In this document: positions 1-8,655 of the stretch, piece by piece
How the letters are laid out: each line of letters starts with the position of its first letter
How positions within the stretch are numbered: position 1 is the stretch's first letter
DNA from: DATAWK01 sp036267255
GTDB lineage: Bacteria > Acidobacteriota > Terriglobia > Terriglobales > Acidobacteriaceae
Reading direction: 5' to 3'
Length of the DNA stretch: 54,309 nucleotides
Assembly (NCBI GenBank): GCA_036267255.1
Contig: DATAWK010000012.1
Span: 1-54,309 of the forward strand
Program-made: the position numbers and the translations under genes
The notes under the pieces: generated by a model
Database searches by the model: none
What the model was told of the DNA's origin: nothing
What the model saw: only the letters and a program-made list of their open reading frames with translations

Positions 1-1
1 G

Positions 2-136
2 GGCGCGGAAGCCTTCAAACAGGATCTACCGAATGCGGAAATCCACCTGCTCGACGCTGGGCATTTCGCGCTGGACGAAAAGACGGACGAGATTGCGGAC
101 CTGATCCTCCAGTTCATGGCTAAGCATCCCGGATGA
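2..136 (+). CDS. alpha/beta hydrolase, C-terminal fragment (cut by window edge)
   Basis: Only the last 44 codons are inside the window, in the frame beginning at base 2 and ending with TGA. The translation contains HLLDAGHFALDE followed by an amphipathic terminal helix (IADLILQFMAKH). This matches the end of alpha/beta hydrolases, where the His of a GHF(A/V) motif completes the catalytic triad and a final helix caps the fold. The substrate cannot be told from this piece; haloalkane-dehalogenase-like and general esterase-like members both end this way. No signal for the rest of the protein is available. Confidence 0.6.
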   Translation, partial: GAEAFKQDLPNAEIHLLDAGHFALDEKTDEIADLILQFMAKHPG

Positions 137-255
137 GGGCCGCGAGCATCGAGTAGGCCGTCGCGTCATCGGCGGCGTCGAAACCAGGAACGCAATCCCG
201 CCAACACGCTCAGAGACCAAAGGCTTGTCGAAGGTCCACGAGCTTCCGTCTCGCG

Positions 256-721
256 GAGCAGGGTGGGGGCGACTGCAAGACGGAAGCCTCGGCCAAGCCT
301 GTCCCGATGGACAGCTACATGGCGGAGGATCTTCTGCGCTGGCGTCGTCAGAGTCCCTACCCAATGCCAGCCGATTATGTCTTCGCCAGCCCGACGATGC
401 AGGGCAAACAGCCCTACTGGCCGGACAATCTTATGAAGCGTTATATTCGGCCGGTGGCACGCGCAGCCGGCATCCACAAGAACATCGGGTGGCACACCTT
501 CCGTCACTCCTTCGGCACGCTGCTGAAGGCCAACGGAGAGGATGTGAAGACGGTACAGGAGCTTTTACGACACGCTAATAGCAGGATCGCGCTTGAGGTG
601 TACACGCAGGCCACTACCTCGAATAAGCGCCGCGCAAAGCAAGGTTGTAAGGATGATAATTCCCGGCATGGGTCAAAACGCGGGTGAGATGGACCCGCAG
701 AAAGCTCAGGTTGGAGCCTAA
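256..721 (+). pseudogene. tyrosine recombinase (phage-type integrase) remnant, truncated and frameshifted
   Basis: The frame reads KTEASAKPVPMD, then HTFRHSFGTLL, LLRHAN and VYTQA. These are box II HxxR, the second His region and the catalytic Tyr of tyrosine recombinases. The N-terminal core-binding domain and the box I Arg are missing: the frame is closed by a stop at 154-156, and recognisable homology starts near 256. After codon AAG at 625-627 the original frame drifts to an unrelated tail ending at 687. The +1 frame instead continues with QSKVVRMMIPGMGQNAGEM to TAA at 719-721, which looks like the genuine C-terminus. One extra C near 630-631 explains the shift. The remnant lies next to the 3' end of tRNA-Asp, a usual attachment site. 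It is almost certainly inactive. Confidence 0.8.
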
Positions 722-791
722 TGGACCTTTATCGGACCCTGATTTGATTGTCACTTAAGTCCCATATATTCCGTAAGTCTTTTGGAATGTA

Positions 792-868
<77 letters not shown>

Positions 869-1026
869 TTGCTGTGCTTTGGCGTTCCACAGCTGCAGAT
901 AAGAACTGCGGGAGCGATGTCAGCCAAAGCGGTGTGACTTGAAAAGAATATCAGAGAATGTGTCGTTCGCGTCGGCCTGGTCGAGACGCAAAGTATGTGC
1001 TGCTTCTCTGAAATCCAATTTCTTTT

Positions 1027-1103
<77 letters not shown>

Positions 1104-1310
1104 CCAGTCACTCTCCTCAGTCTATGGAAGTGCTACGCAGCGGTCAATGGAGCTTGTAACATCCGCGGCGCAAGTGCAGTTGGTAAACTTAGACCGGTTC
1201 TCCTGATGCTATCCGTTGCGGAGATACCTTACGATGCAGCTTTTCTTTTAGGAAAGGCTGCGCATACATTCTCTCCCCGATATACACCTTCAGGAGAACT
1301 GGTCTAGCCG

Positions 1311-2177
1311 ATGCGACGATTGATCGTGAACGCGGACGATTTTGGGTTGACTCCCGGCGTTAACAAGGCTGTCGTTGCATTGCACCAGGCTGGCGCGCTG
1401 ACATCCACAACGCTGATGGCCGCTGCGCCCTGCTATCAGGAAGCCGTCGATCTCGCGCAACAAAATGCATCGCTGGGCGTCGGCTGTCACATTGTTCTGG
1501 TCGACGGTGCGCCGTTGTCTCCTCCCGAAACGATTCCCACACTTCTCGACCCAGACAGCAGAGTTCCTGCTTTCCGGTCAACGCTTGGCTTATTTCTGCA
1601 GGACCTGTTACTGGGACGAATTCGAACGCAGGATATTTTGCTGGAAGCTACCGCGCAGATCCAACGGCTGCAATCGAGTGGGCTCACCGTGACGCACTGC
1701 GATACCCACAAACATACGCACATGTTTCCCCATGTTCTGGAGCCGGTGCTTCGTGCCGCGCGCCAGTGCGGCGTTCGAGGAGTACGCAATCCATTTGAAC
1801 CGGACTGGAGTGTGAACGCGACACCGCAGGCGAATGCCATGCGCCGTCTGGAAGTTCAGCTTCTGCACAACATGTACGCGCAATTTTTCTCGAAGGTCCG
1901 CAGCTATTCGATGGTTACAACCGATGGCTGCCTTGGCGTAGTGGCTACGGGAACATTGGACGCTGCAACCATCGGCGCGATTCTGGACCGCATGCCAGAG
2001 GGAACATGGGAACTGGTATGTCATCCGGCTTACGTGGACGCGGAATTACGCGCGACACGCACGCGGCTGATTGATTCCCGCATGGTGGAGGTTGAGGCGC
2101 TGCTGGCGACTCTGGCCCGTGGAAATGCAAAATATGCAGACATGCTGCGCATTTCCTACGGCAATTTGACCGTATAA
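1311..2177 (+). CDS. YdjC/ChbG/HpnK-family carbohydrate deacetylase
   Basis: The 288-residue protein starts with RRLIVNADDFGLTPGVN, the metal-binding NADDFG motif of the YdjC family. Further on it has THCDTHKHTHMFP (metal His residues) and ELVCHPAYVD, equivalent to the CHPG loop. Family members remove N-acetyl groups from sugars, for example chitobiose deacetylase ChbG and the hopanoid-associated HpnK. ATG at 1311 is preceded by CAGGAG about 16 bases upstream, a long spacing. The next gene on the same strand is bshA, 63 bp downstream. That makes an amino-sugar substrate plausible, but the substrate is not shown by the sequence. Length is normal for the family. Confidence 0.85.
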   Translation: MRRLIVNADDFGLTPGVNKAVVALHQAGALTSTTLMAAAPCYQEAVDLAQQNASLGVGCHIVLVDGAPLSPPETIPTLLDPDSRVPAFRSTLGLFLQDLLLGRIRTQDILLEATAQIQRLQSSGLTVTHCDTHKHTHMFPHVLEPVLRAARQCGVRGVRNPFEPDWSVNATPQANAMRRLEVQLLHNMYAQFFSKVRSYSMVTTDGCLGVVATGTLDAATIGAILDRMPEGTWELVCHPAYVDAELRATRTRLIDSRMVEVEALLATLARGNAKYADMLRISYGNLTV

Positions 2178-2240
2178 CGATTGTGCAGCGAACAGCGCGC
2201 TTCAGGCATCGTATCTGTAGACAGGAAACGTGAACATTTT

Positions 2241-3383
2241 ATGAAGATAGGAATTACCTGTTATCCAACCTATGGCGGCAGCGGTGTGGTTGCTACGGAG
2301 CTTGGCATCGAGCTGGCGGCACGCGGCCACGAAGTTCATTTTATTTCTTATTCCCAACCCTTCCGTCTGGCGGGCCGCGAAAGCCAGATTCGCTACCATG
2401 AGGTCCCCGTTTCGAATTACCCGCTGTTTGAGTTTCCACCCTACGATTTAGCACTGGCAACGCGCATGTCTGAGGTTGCGGAGTATTACGATCTCGACCT
2501 GCTGCATGTGCATTACGCAATTCCCCACTCGGTCAGCGCCCTGCTGGCCCGGCAAATGCTGGCTCGCGAGGGTCGCCGTCTTCCATTCGTCACCACGCTG
2601 CATGGAACAGACATTACGCTGGTGGGCGCTGACCATGCGTATCTGCCAATTACGCGCTATGCAATTGATGAGAGCGATGGCGTGACAGCAATTTCCGACT
2701 ATTTGCGACAGAAGACCGTGGAGACCTTTGGCACCACGCGCGAGATTGCCGTGATTTCGAACTTCGTCAATTGCGATATTTATGTGCGCGACAAAGAAAA
2801 GACGGAACGGCTGCGCGCGCAGTATGCCAGCAAGGACGAGCCGCTGCTGATGCACCTTTCCAACTTCCGGCCGGTCAAACGGGTGCGCGATGTCATTGAG
2901 GTCTTCGCCCGCGTGGCACAGAAGATGCCTGCGCGTTTGCTGATGGTGGGGGATGGCCCGGAGCGCTCGGTTGCGGAGTGGCTGGCGTTGCAACTCAAAA
3001 TCCACGATCGCGTACTTTTCCTGGGTAAACAGGACAGCATTCATGAGTTGTTGCCTGTTGCGGACCTGATGCTGATGCCGAGCGAACTGGAGTCTTTTGG
3101 CTTGGCTGCGCTGGAGGCGATGGCCTGCGAAGTTCCTACGATTGGCACTGCAGTCGGTGGAGTGCCTGAGCTGATTGAAGACGGCGTTACGGGGCTGTTG
3201 TTCCCGGTTGGCGCGGTAGAAGCCATGGGCGACGCGGCGATTGCTTTACTGCAGGACCCAGCCCGTCTGCAGAAAATGGCAAAGGCAGCGCGCTGTGTAG
3301 CGCAACAGACATACTGTGCTTCCCATGTAATTCCCCGTTATGAACAGTTTTATGAATCGGTGCTGCGCAGCTCTACACGATGA
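2241..3383 (+). CDS. bshA: N-acetyl-alpha-D-glucosaminyl L-malate synthase BshA (bacillithiol synthesis)
   Basis: BshA is a GT4 glycosyltransferase that joins GlcNAc from UDP-GlcNAc to L-malate, the first step to the thiol bacillithiol. The 380-residue product opens with MKIGITCYPTYGGSGVVATE, nearly the BshA signature. It continues with YPLFEFPPYDL, HVHYAIPHSVSA, TTLHGTDIT, HLSNFRPVKRVRDVI and the nucleotide-sugar E-x7-E region ELESFGLAALEAMACEVP. The frame is open further upstream, but ATG at 2241 fits the family N-terminus and follows AGGAAACG. The last 34 bases overlap, tail to tail, the end of the LytS-like kinase. No bshB or bshC homologue lies in the window; the adjacent YdjC protein is a deacetylase of another family. 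Confidence 0.93.
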   Translation: MKIGITCYPTYGGSGVVATELGIELAARGHEVHFISYSQPFRLAGRESQIRYHEVPVSNYPLFEFPPYDLALATRMSEVAEYYDLDLLHVHYAIPHSVSALLARQMLAREGRRLPFVTTLHGTDITLVGADHAYLPITRYAIDESDGVTAISDYLRQKTVETFGTTREIAVISNFVNCDIYVRDKEKTERLRAQYASKDEPLLMHLSNFRPVKRVRDVIEVFARVAQKMPARLLMVGDGPERSVAEWLALQLKIHDRVLFLGKQDSIHELLPVADLMLMPSELESFGLAALEAMACEVPTIGTAVGGVPELIEDGVTGLLFPVGAVEAMGDAAIALLQDPARLQKMAKAARCVAQQTYCASHVIPRYEQFYESVLRSSTR

Positions 3384-4705
3384 GCCGCAGCTTCCATCTC
3401 TGCCGTCATCACAGGGATGGTAAGCACCACGCGCGTACCGCGACCGGGACGGCTGATGATGTCGATTCCGGCATCGTCTCCGTACAACACATGAAGACGC
3501 TCGCGGACATTGCGCATGCCAATCCCTGTACCGGGCCGGATGAGTCCGCTGACGGGAGCAGTGAAATCTTTCTCGGGCGACATACCAACGCCGTCGTCAT
3601 CCACTTCAATCACCAGCTTTTCTCCTTGCAGGCGGCTGCGCAAGGTGATGGTGCCGCCGTTGATCCGAGGCTCCAGTCCATGCTTGATGCTGTTCTCGAT
3701 CAGCGGTTGCAACACCATGCTGGGAACCAGAATGTCCATCGTGTCGGCGGCCATTTCCTTGGCCACGCAGAGATTCTCTGCTCCGAAGCGCACCACTTCA
3801 ATGGCCAGATAATCATCGGTGAATTGCATCTCTTCGCGCAGCGGCAAGAAGACATCGCGGTCCTTTAACAGAACGCGCAGGATGCTGGCCAGCTTCACGA
3901 TCAGATCACGGGCCAGGTCGGGACGAAAACGCACCAGCGAAGCAATGGAGTTGAGCGTGTTAAAGATGAAGTGGGGGTTGATCTGGCGCTGCAAGGCATC
4001 CAGCCGCGCCTCCAGCAGCAAACGTTCCTGCTCCACCAGTTTGCGTTCGATGCGAATGGCATTCCATATCTTCAAGGGAATGCCAACGACTATCGGAGCG
4101 CACAAGCAGATGGCTCCGCGGAGCAACCAACTATCGGAGTTCACCGCAAACAAGCGTCGCGGATACAACTGCGCAAGCCATAAATGAAAAGCCTGCATGC
4201 CGACGATCATCATCAGCAACAAAATCTGTTTGTCGACGCGTGGCCGCTTCAAGTTACGTCGAATCCAGCGATAAATGCTGAGATCGACAAAGGGAGAGAA
4301 GGACCAGACATCCTCCTCTGAAACCAGCAGACCGTAGGCGCCAAAAACCGCAGCCACCAGCAGATTGAATGGCAGCGTCAGAAATTCTTTGTGCAACATC
4401 GCCGGAATTGCCAGTACACACGCGGCCAGCATGGCCGGCAATGTACCCAGCAGAACTCCGATGATAATGACGGTCTCAAAGGCAATGTCGGCTGGATAAA
4501 AATTTGGCACGCTGATGCGTACCCACACACCCAATGTGAGGGGAATGCAGATGAATGCCAGCAATCCCATGGTCTGGCGAACGGTGCGCCGTTCCGCAAA
4601 CAACAAATCTTTGAACACACGCGAACGGGCAAGCGCAGCCGATACCGATGCGGCAATGCCCAGCTTGATAAGCAGCGTGATGAGAATCAGCTTCGCGTTA
4701 ATCAC
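3350..4705 (-). CDS. LytS-type membrane sensor histidine kinase
   Basis: The 451-residue protein has several hydrophobic segments in its first 210 residues (about 4-24, 46-62, 75-105, 112-127, 160-180, 196-211), resembling a 5TM-LYT sensor. A short coiled coil (about 218-240) leads to RQINPHFIFNTLNSIASL with the phospho-acceptor His at about 245, the signature of the His_kinase (PF06580) family. The ATPase part includes VLQPLIENSIKHGLEP (N box), VDDDGVGM (G1) and GTGIGMRNVRERL (G2). Such kinases normally pair with a LytTR response regulator, but none is adjacent, so it appears to be an orphan. Its 3' end overlaps bshA by 34 bp, convergently. Confidence 0.88.
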   Translation of the reverse strand: MINAKLILITLLIKLGIAASVSAALARSRVFKDLLFAERRTVRQTMGLLAFICIPLTLGVWVRISVPNFYPADIAFETVIIIGVLLGTLPAMLAACVLAIPAMLHKEFLTLPFNLLVAAVFGAYGLLVSEEDVWSFSPFVDLSIYRWIRRNLKRPRVDKQILLLMMIVGMQAFHLWLAQLYPRRLFAVNSDSWLLRGAICLCAPIVVGIPLKIWNAIRIERKLVEQERLLLEARLDALQRQINPHFIFNTLNSIASLVRFRPDLARDLIVKLASILRVLLKDRDVFLPLREEMQFTDDYLAIEVVRFGAENLCVAKEMAADTMDILVPSMVLQPLIENSIKHGLEPRINGGTITLRSRLQGEKLVIEVDDDGVGMSPEKDFTAPVSGLIRPGTGIGMRNVRERLHVLYGDDAGIDIISRPGRGTRVVLTIPVMTAEMEAAAHRVELRSTDS

Positions 4706-4771
4706 GCCTTTACTTTACCTCCTGGCAGGCTGCATCGCCCAAGCAGCCTGGAGCATCCATATAATCAAGAT

Positions 4772-5443
4772 ATGGCGTTTTCCATTGTGCACAAGGTCGC
4801 AGAAGCTGATTTTCCAAGCCGTTGGGGGCATTTTCGCATCCACGGTTTTACTGGGCTGCGGGATGGCGAATCTGCCGAGCCGGGCTGCGATCCCAGCAGG
4901 ACGCAGCAGCGGCAGCCAGAGGAGATGGTTGCGCTGGTGCTGGGAGACATTCACGGGCAACCGCCCATCGTCCGTATTCACTCGCAATGCCTAACGGGGG
5001 ATGTTTTCGGTTCCCTGCGCTGCGATTGCCGTCCGCAATTGGAGCTGGCGCTGGGCAAAATTGCCGAAGCCGGCGCAGGCATCCTGCTCTACGAACAACA
5101 GGAAGGCCGCGGCATTGGCCTGATGCCGAAATTGCAGGCCTATCAATTGCAGGACCAGGGACTGGACACGGTACAAGCCAATGAGCACCTGGGATTCAAG
5201 GCCGACTGCCGCGAATTCGAACTGCCAGCGGAGGTTTTGAAATTGCTGGGAGTTTCCGAAGTCCGGCTGATTACGAACAATCCCGACAAGGTTGCTGCCC
5301 TGGAGTCTGCGGGCATTCGCGTCGTGGAACGCATTTCTGCTGTCGTGGAACCGCTAGAATCCTTTGAGAAGTATCTGCAGGTGAAGCGAGACAAACTGGG
5401 CCATCTGCATGACGATGTCGAACTGCAGCGCAGCAAACCTTAA
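4772..5443 (+). CDS. ribA: GTP cyclohydrolase II, stand-alone
   Basis: RibA opens the GTP imidazole ring, giving the pyrimidine precursor of riboflavin. The protein has the zinc motif HSQCLTGDVFGSLRCDC with all three Cys. It also has the catalytic loop LLYEQQEGRGIGLM and the GTP-binding NNPDKVAALESAGI. The frame is open upstream to 4391, but that extension has no homology. ATG at 4772 begins AFSIVHKVAEADFPSRWG, the normal RibA start, giving 223 residues. No strong ribosome-binding site is visible. This copy retains every active-site motif, unlike the GCHII half of RibBA at 11274-12458. Its stop overlaps the convergent DinB gene by 4 bp. Confidence 0.92.
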   Translation: MAFSIVHKVAEADFPSRWGHFRIHGFTGLRDGESAEPGCDPSRTQQRQPEEMVALVLGDIHGQPPIVRIHSQCLTGDVFGSLRCDCRPQLELALGKIAEAGAGILLYEQQEGRGIGLMPKLQAYQLQDQGLDTVQANEHLGFKADCREFELPAEVLKLLGVSEVRLITNNPDKVAALESAGIRVVERISAVVEPLESFEKYLQVKRDKLGHLHDDVELQRSKP

Positions 5444-5991
5444 AGTTTTACTTCACCTCGTAACGCCATCACGACCTTTGCCGTCGTAATCGCCTGCCCC
5501 ACATGCCGCTGCGTGTGGTCGGCACAATGAATCAGCAATCCAGCAACAGTCGTGGGCAGTTGCTTGCGACCTACTCCGCGATTCTCTGGCCATTGCTGAA
5601 GAGGAATGGCGCGGATACGCTGCTCTGCCGCATCAAGACCAACACTAAACTCCTCAAAAACAGCGTCCCGATCTTCTCCGGGAGTCATCTCCGCGATCAT
5701 CTGTTGTTTTTGCGTATCGCTCAACTGGCCGCTTTCTGCGTAGGTCAGCAAGCGATCCAGACTGCGCACGATGTGCCGTAGGTGAAAGGCCACGGAGGCC
5801 AGATCATAGGGCCGGGCATGCAATTCTGTTGTTGTGAGCGAAGCGCACCAGCGTGCGATATCGTCCCGGGCCAGTTCGAGCGCATGCAGCACGGCACGCT
5901 GCTCCGCAGGCCGATCGCTCAGCGTGCCACGCAACCAGGGTTCTGCCATTGTTTGTAGCTTTGCCGGCGCGTTGGTGGAGGTATTGGACAT
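5440..5991 (-). CDS. DinB-family (DinB_2-like) putative metal-dependent protein
   Basis: The 183-residue protein has the DinB four-helix-bundle pattern. It shows an early His in VAFHLRHIVRSLDRLLTYA and the late pair in LIHCADHTQRHVGQAITTAKV, the three His that usually bind a metal. Members include thiol-transferase-like enzymes that use bacillithiol or mycothiol (the BstA/YfiT group) and many proteins without known function. In a genome carrying bshA a bacillithiol-dependent role is possible, but this is inference. It converges on ribA with a 4-bp overlap. Confidence 0.8.
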   Translation of the reverse strand: MSNTSTNAPAKLQTMAEPWLRGTLSDRPAEQRAVLHALELARDDIARWCASLTTTELHARPYDLASVAFHLRHIVRSLDRLLTYAESGQLSDTQKQQMIAEMTPGEDRDAVFEEFSVGLDAAEQRIRAIPLQQWPENRGVGRKQLPTTVAGLLIHCADHTQRHVGQAITTAKVVMALRGEVKL

Positions 5992-6102
5992 AATGTTTTA
6001 ACCATACAAAGGAACGCTCTGCTGCAGGCATCGTTTAGAGCACGATACAGGCAGCAGAGCAAATGCAGCAGAAGGCCTCTGCGCGGAGAGGTGCAGGCAT
6101 TT

Positions 6103-6945
6103 CTACTCGTGTAACGGAGCAGATTCTGCACTCTCCGGTGATGAGCCTTTTACTCTCACCACCGTGATCTTGCTGAAGCCTTCCTTGAAACTTGGCGGAC
6201 GTAGACGCTCGGCCATTTTGCGCATCGTTTCTTCATTGACGGTCCGTTCGCGGCGCTGGTTCCGCTCCAGGCACACTTCGATGGGCACATCAAAGAAGAC
6301 GGCCTGCACTTCAAAGCCGAAGCTTCGCGCCATCTTGATCCATTGCCGCCGTTCGTGGGGCGACAGGTTGGTTGCATCCACATAATTCCACGGCATTTTG
6401 GCGATCAGCCGAGCGCGAAGCAGGGAGCGAAGCGTCGAAAAGACAAGCCCCTGATACCGCTGTTCGGTGATGTCGTCGAACAAAATGCTGCGTAACATGT
6501 CGCTGGAAAGCGGTGTAACGCCACGGCGCTTGAACCATGTGGTTTTGCCGGATCCCGGCAATCCAATGGCCAGCACCACGTAGCCCTTGGGCGATTTGGC
6601 TGCCTGCGGTTCGGCAGGCGGCGTCGCCAGGGACTCCGGCTGGGTCTCTTCCACCAGTTTTCCTTCACTGGGTGCGGCATTTTTGCGGACACGCTCGCGT
6701 GCCGGCTCCGTGTGGGAGCTGGCCACAGGTTCCGCGCTGTGTTCTATTTCATGCGCAGCTCTTGATTCTGCTGCGGTTTGGGTGGGGTGTGGTCCAGGAT
6801 AGGACGGCTGCAATGGCGCCGGCTGATCCTGCGGAATTTCCTGACCAATCTTTCCTGTGGACTCGGAATTATTCGGCCCACGCTTCGAGCGACGTCTCAT
6901 GAATCGATCGCGCATCCAGTTGCGCATAACGCGCTTGTAACACAT
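6103..6945 (-). CDS. P-loop kinase (AAA_33 / polynucleotide-kinase-like) with disordered N-terminus
   Basis: The C-terminal half has a clear Walker A, AIGLPGSGKTTWFKR. It also has SSDMLRSILFDD, YVDATNLSPHERRQWIKMA and FFDVPIEVCLERNQRRERTV, a lid-like Arg segment as in T4 polynucleotide kinase and zeta-toxin-like small-molecule kinases. The first 120 residues or so are rich in Pro, Glu, Ala and Ser and probably disordered. The start is uncertain: TTG at 6963 and ATGs at 6945, 6927, 6915 and 6900 are all in frame, and none has a good ribosome-binding site. The substrate is unknown. It is divergent from gap. Confidence 0.75.
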   Translation of the reverse strand: MCYKRVMRNWMRDRFMRRRSKRGPNNSESTGKIGQEIPQDQPAPLQPSYPGPHPTQTAAESRAAHEIEHSAEPVASSHTEPARERVRKNAAPSEGKLVEETQPESLATPPAEPQAAKSPKGYVVLAIGLPGSGKTTWFKRRGVTPLSSDMLRSILFDDITEQRYQGLVFSTLRSLLRARLIAKMPWNYVDATNLSPHERRQWIKMARSFGFEVQAVFFDVPIEVCLERNQRRERTVNEETMRKMAERLRPPSFKEGFSKITVVRVKGSSPESAESAPLHE

Positions 6946-7153
6946 TGCACCCGCTGGCCGCAAATTTCTTTATCGTTTTCAGAACTTTGGAGAGATACCG
7001 ATGCATCCAATAACCTCCGCCACGCAGCCATTCGTTTCGCAAAGGCGAGCGGATTCTATGCAAAATTTAATGGCGCGGAACACTCTCCGCATACAATTGA
7101 ATCAGACGGCAAATCAAACGTCCCAAACCATTTCATCAGGAGAAAGCAAAATC

Positions 7154-8161
7154 ATGGCAGTAAAGGTTGGCATCAACGGCTTTGGCCGCATCGGGCGGAA
7201 TGTCCTGCGGGCATCGCTTGGCAATCCTGAAATCGAATTTGTTGCAGTGAACGATCTTACCGACCCGAAGACGCTGGCCCATCTGCTGAAGCATGATTCC
7301 ATTCTCGGCAACCTGCACAACGACGTGCAGGCAGGCCCGGACTTTGTCAGTGTGGACGGCAAACACATCAAGGTTTTTGCGGAAAGAGATCCGGCCAAGC
7401 TGGACTGGACTTCCGTTGGAGCGCAGATCGTCGTCGAATCGACGGGACATTTTACCGACGCCACCAAGGCAAAGGCGCATCTGCAGGGCAGTGTCAAGAA
7501 AGTTATCATTTCGGCCCCGGCCTCCAACGAAGACATCACCATTGTGCTGGGAGTGAATGAAAACAAATATGATCCGGCCAAGCACAATGTGGTTTCCAAT
7601 GCCTCCTGCACGACCAACTGCCTGGCACCGGTGGCCAAGGTATTGCTGGATAATTTCGGTATTGTCTCCGGCCTGATGAACACGATTCACAGCTTTACCA
7701 ACGATCAGGTCACGCTGGATTTCCCGCACAAGGACCTGCGCCGCGCTCGTGCCGCTTCGCTGAATATCATCCCAACTTCGACGGGAGCAGCCAAGGCGCT
7801 GCATCTGGTTCTACCGGAGTTGAAAGGTAAGCTGGACGGCTTTTCGCTACGTGTTCCTACTCCGGTGGTTTCGGTTGTCGATTTGACCGTAGTGACGGAA
7901 AAGCCGATCACTGTGGAATCCGTCAATAACGCACTCAAGGCTGCCGCAGAAGGGCCGCTCAAGGGCATCCTGGGCTATGAAACGCATGAACTGGTCTCGT
8001 CCGACTTCAGAGGTAATCCGCTCTCGTCGATCATCGATGCACCTTCAACCAAGGTAATTGGCGGCAACATGACCAAGGTCATCAGCTGGTATGACAACGA
8101 GTGGGGTTACTCCAATCGCGTCAAGGACCTGATCTTGTTCATGACGAAAAAAGGCCTGTAG
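7154..8161 (+). CDS. gap: glyceraldehyde-3-phosphate dehydrogenase, type I
   Basis: The product oxidises and phosphorylates glyceraldehyde 3-phosphate with NAD(P). The 335-residue sequence has the Rossmann start VGINGFGRIGRNVLRA, the catalytic SNASCTTNCLAP (Cys152), HSFTNDQ (His about 178), DLRRARAASLNIIPTSTGAAKA and WYDNEWGYSNR. The frame is open upstream, but ATG at 7154 follows TCAGGAGAAAG at ideal spacing. It is the first gene of gap-rid-pgk-tpiA-HAD, all on the plus strand, with 96 bp to the next gene. Confidence 0.97.
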   Translation: MAVKVGINGFGRIGRNVLRASLGNPEIEFVAVNDLTDPKTLAHLLKHDSILGNLHNDVQAGPDFVSVDGKHIKVFAERDPAKLDWTSVGAQIVVESTGHFTDATKAKAHLQGSVKKVIISAPASNEDITIVLGVNENKYDPAKHNVVSNASCTTNCLAPVAKVLLDNFGIVSGLMNTIHSFTNDQVTLDFPHKDLRRARAASLNIIPTSTGAAKALHLVLPELKGKLDGFSLRVPTPVVSVVDLTVVTEKPITVESVNNALKAAAEGPLKGILGYETHELVSSDFRGNPLSSIIDAPSTKVIGGNMTKVISWYDNEWGYSNRVKDLILFMTKKGL

Positions 8162-8257
8162 GCAGTCTGTTTCGTTGATTGGCCGGGGGCTGTAAATATC
8201 CTGTACGGCCCCTGGGATCCCTTCTCCTCTCTTTGTGCCCGGAGTATATCGTTAACC

Positions 8258-8644
8258 ATGCGTCGAAATATTGCAGGCTCGTCCCCTTATGAACCCGTAA
8301 TTGGGTTCTCTCGCGCCGTTCGTATCGGTAACTGCGTTCATGTTTCCGGCACCGGACCAGCCGGGCTGGACACGGAGAAAGCAGACGCCGCCGCGCAAAC
8401 GCGTCATGTGCTGGGTATTGTTCAAGGTGTGCTTCTACAGGCCGGGGCAAAGCTGGAGGATGTCGTGCGAACGCGCATGTATCTGACACACGCCGAGGAT
8501 TGGGAGGCCGTTGGCCGCGTGCACGGCGAGTTTTTTGGCACGATTCGCCCTGCGGCGACCATGGTTGTCGTGGCCAAACTTCTCGATCCATCCTGGCGCA
8601 TCGAAATCGAAGCCGATGCTGTCCTTTCCGGTGAAGAAAGCTAA
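8258..8644 (+). CDS. Rid-family protein (YjgF/YER057c/UK114), non-canonical
   Basis: The 128-residue product has the Rid fold signature: SPYEPVIGFSRAVRIGNCVHVSGTGP, then ADAAAQTRHVLGIVQGVL, LEDVVRTRMYLTH, GEFFGTIRPAATMVVV and WRIEIEADAV. True RidA imine deaminases carry an essential Arg in a P-A-R-S/T motif. Here that position reads P-A-A-T, so classical 2-aminoacrylate deaminase activity is doubtful, although the late Glu (IEIEA) is present. It sits 11 bp upstream of pgk and is probably co-transcribed with the glycolytic genes. Its role there is unknown. Confidence 0.88.
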   Translation: MRRNIAGSSPYEPVIGFSRAVRIGNCVHVSGTGPAGLDTEKADAAAQTRHVLGIVQGVLLQAGAKLEDVVRTRMYLTHAEDWEAVGRVHGEFFGTIRPAATMVVVAKLLDPSWRIEIEADAVLSGEES

Positions 8645-8655
8645 ACAGTATTCCT

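Noticed and set aside
4391..4771. N-terminal extension of the ribA frame
   Set aside because: It is antisense to the LytS-like gene and has no RibA homology. ATG at 4772 gives the normal family start.
8185..8215. Terminator after gap
   Set aside because: GGGGCTGT and ACGGCCCC can pair with a wobble, but no T run follows and the next gene appears co-transcribed.
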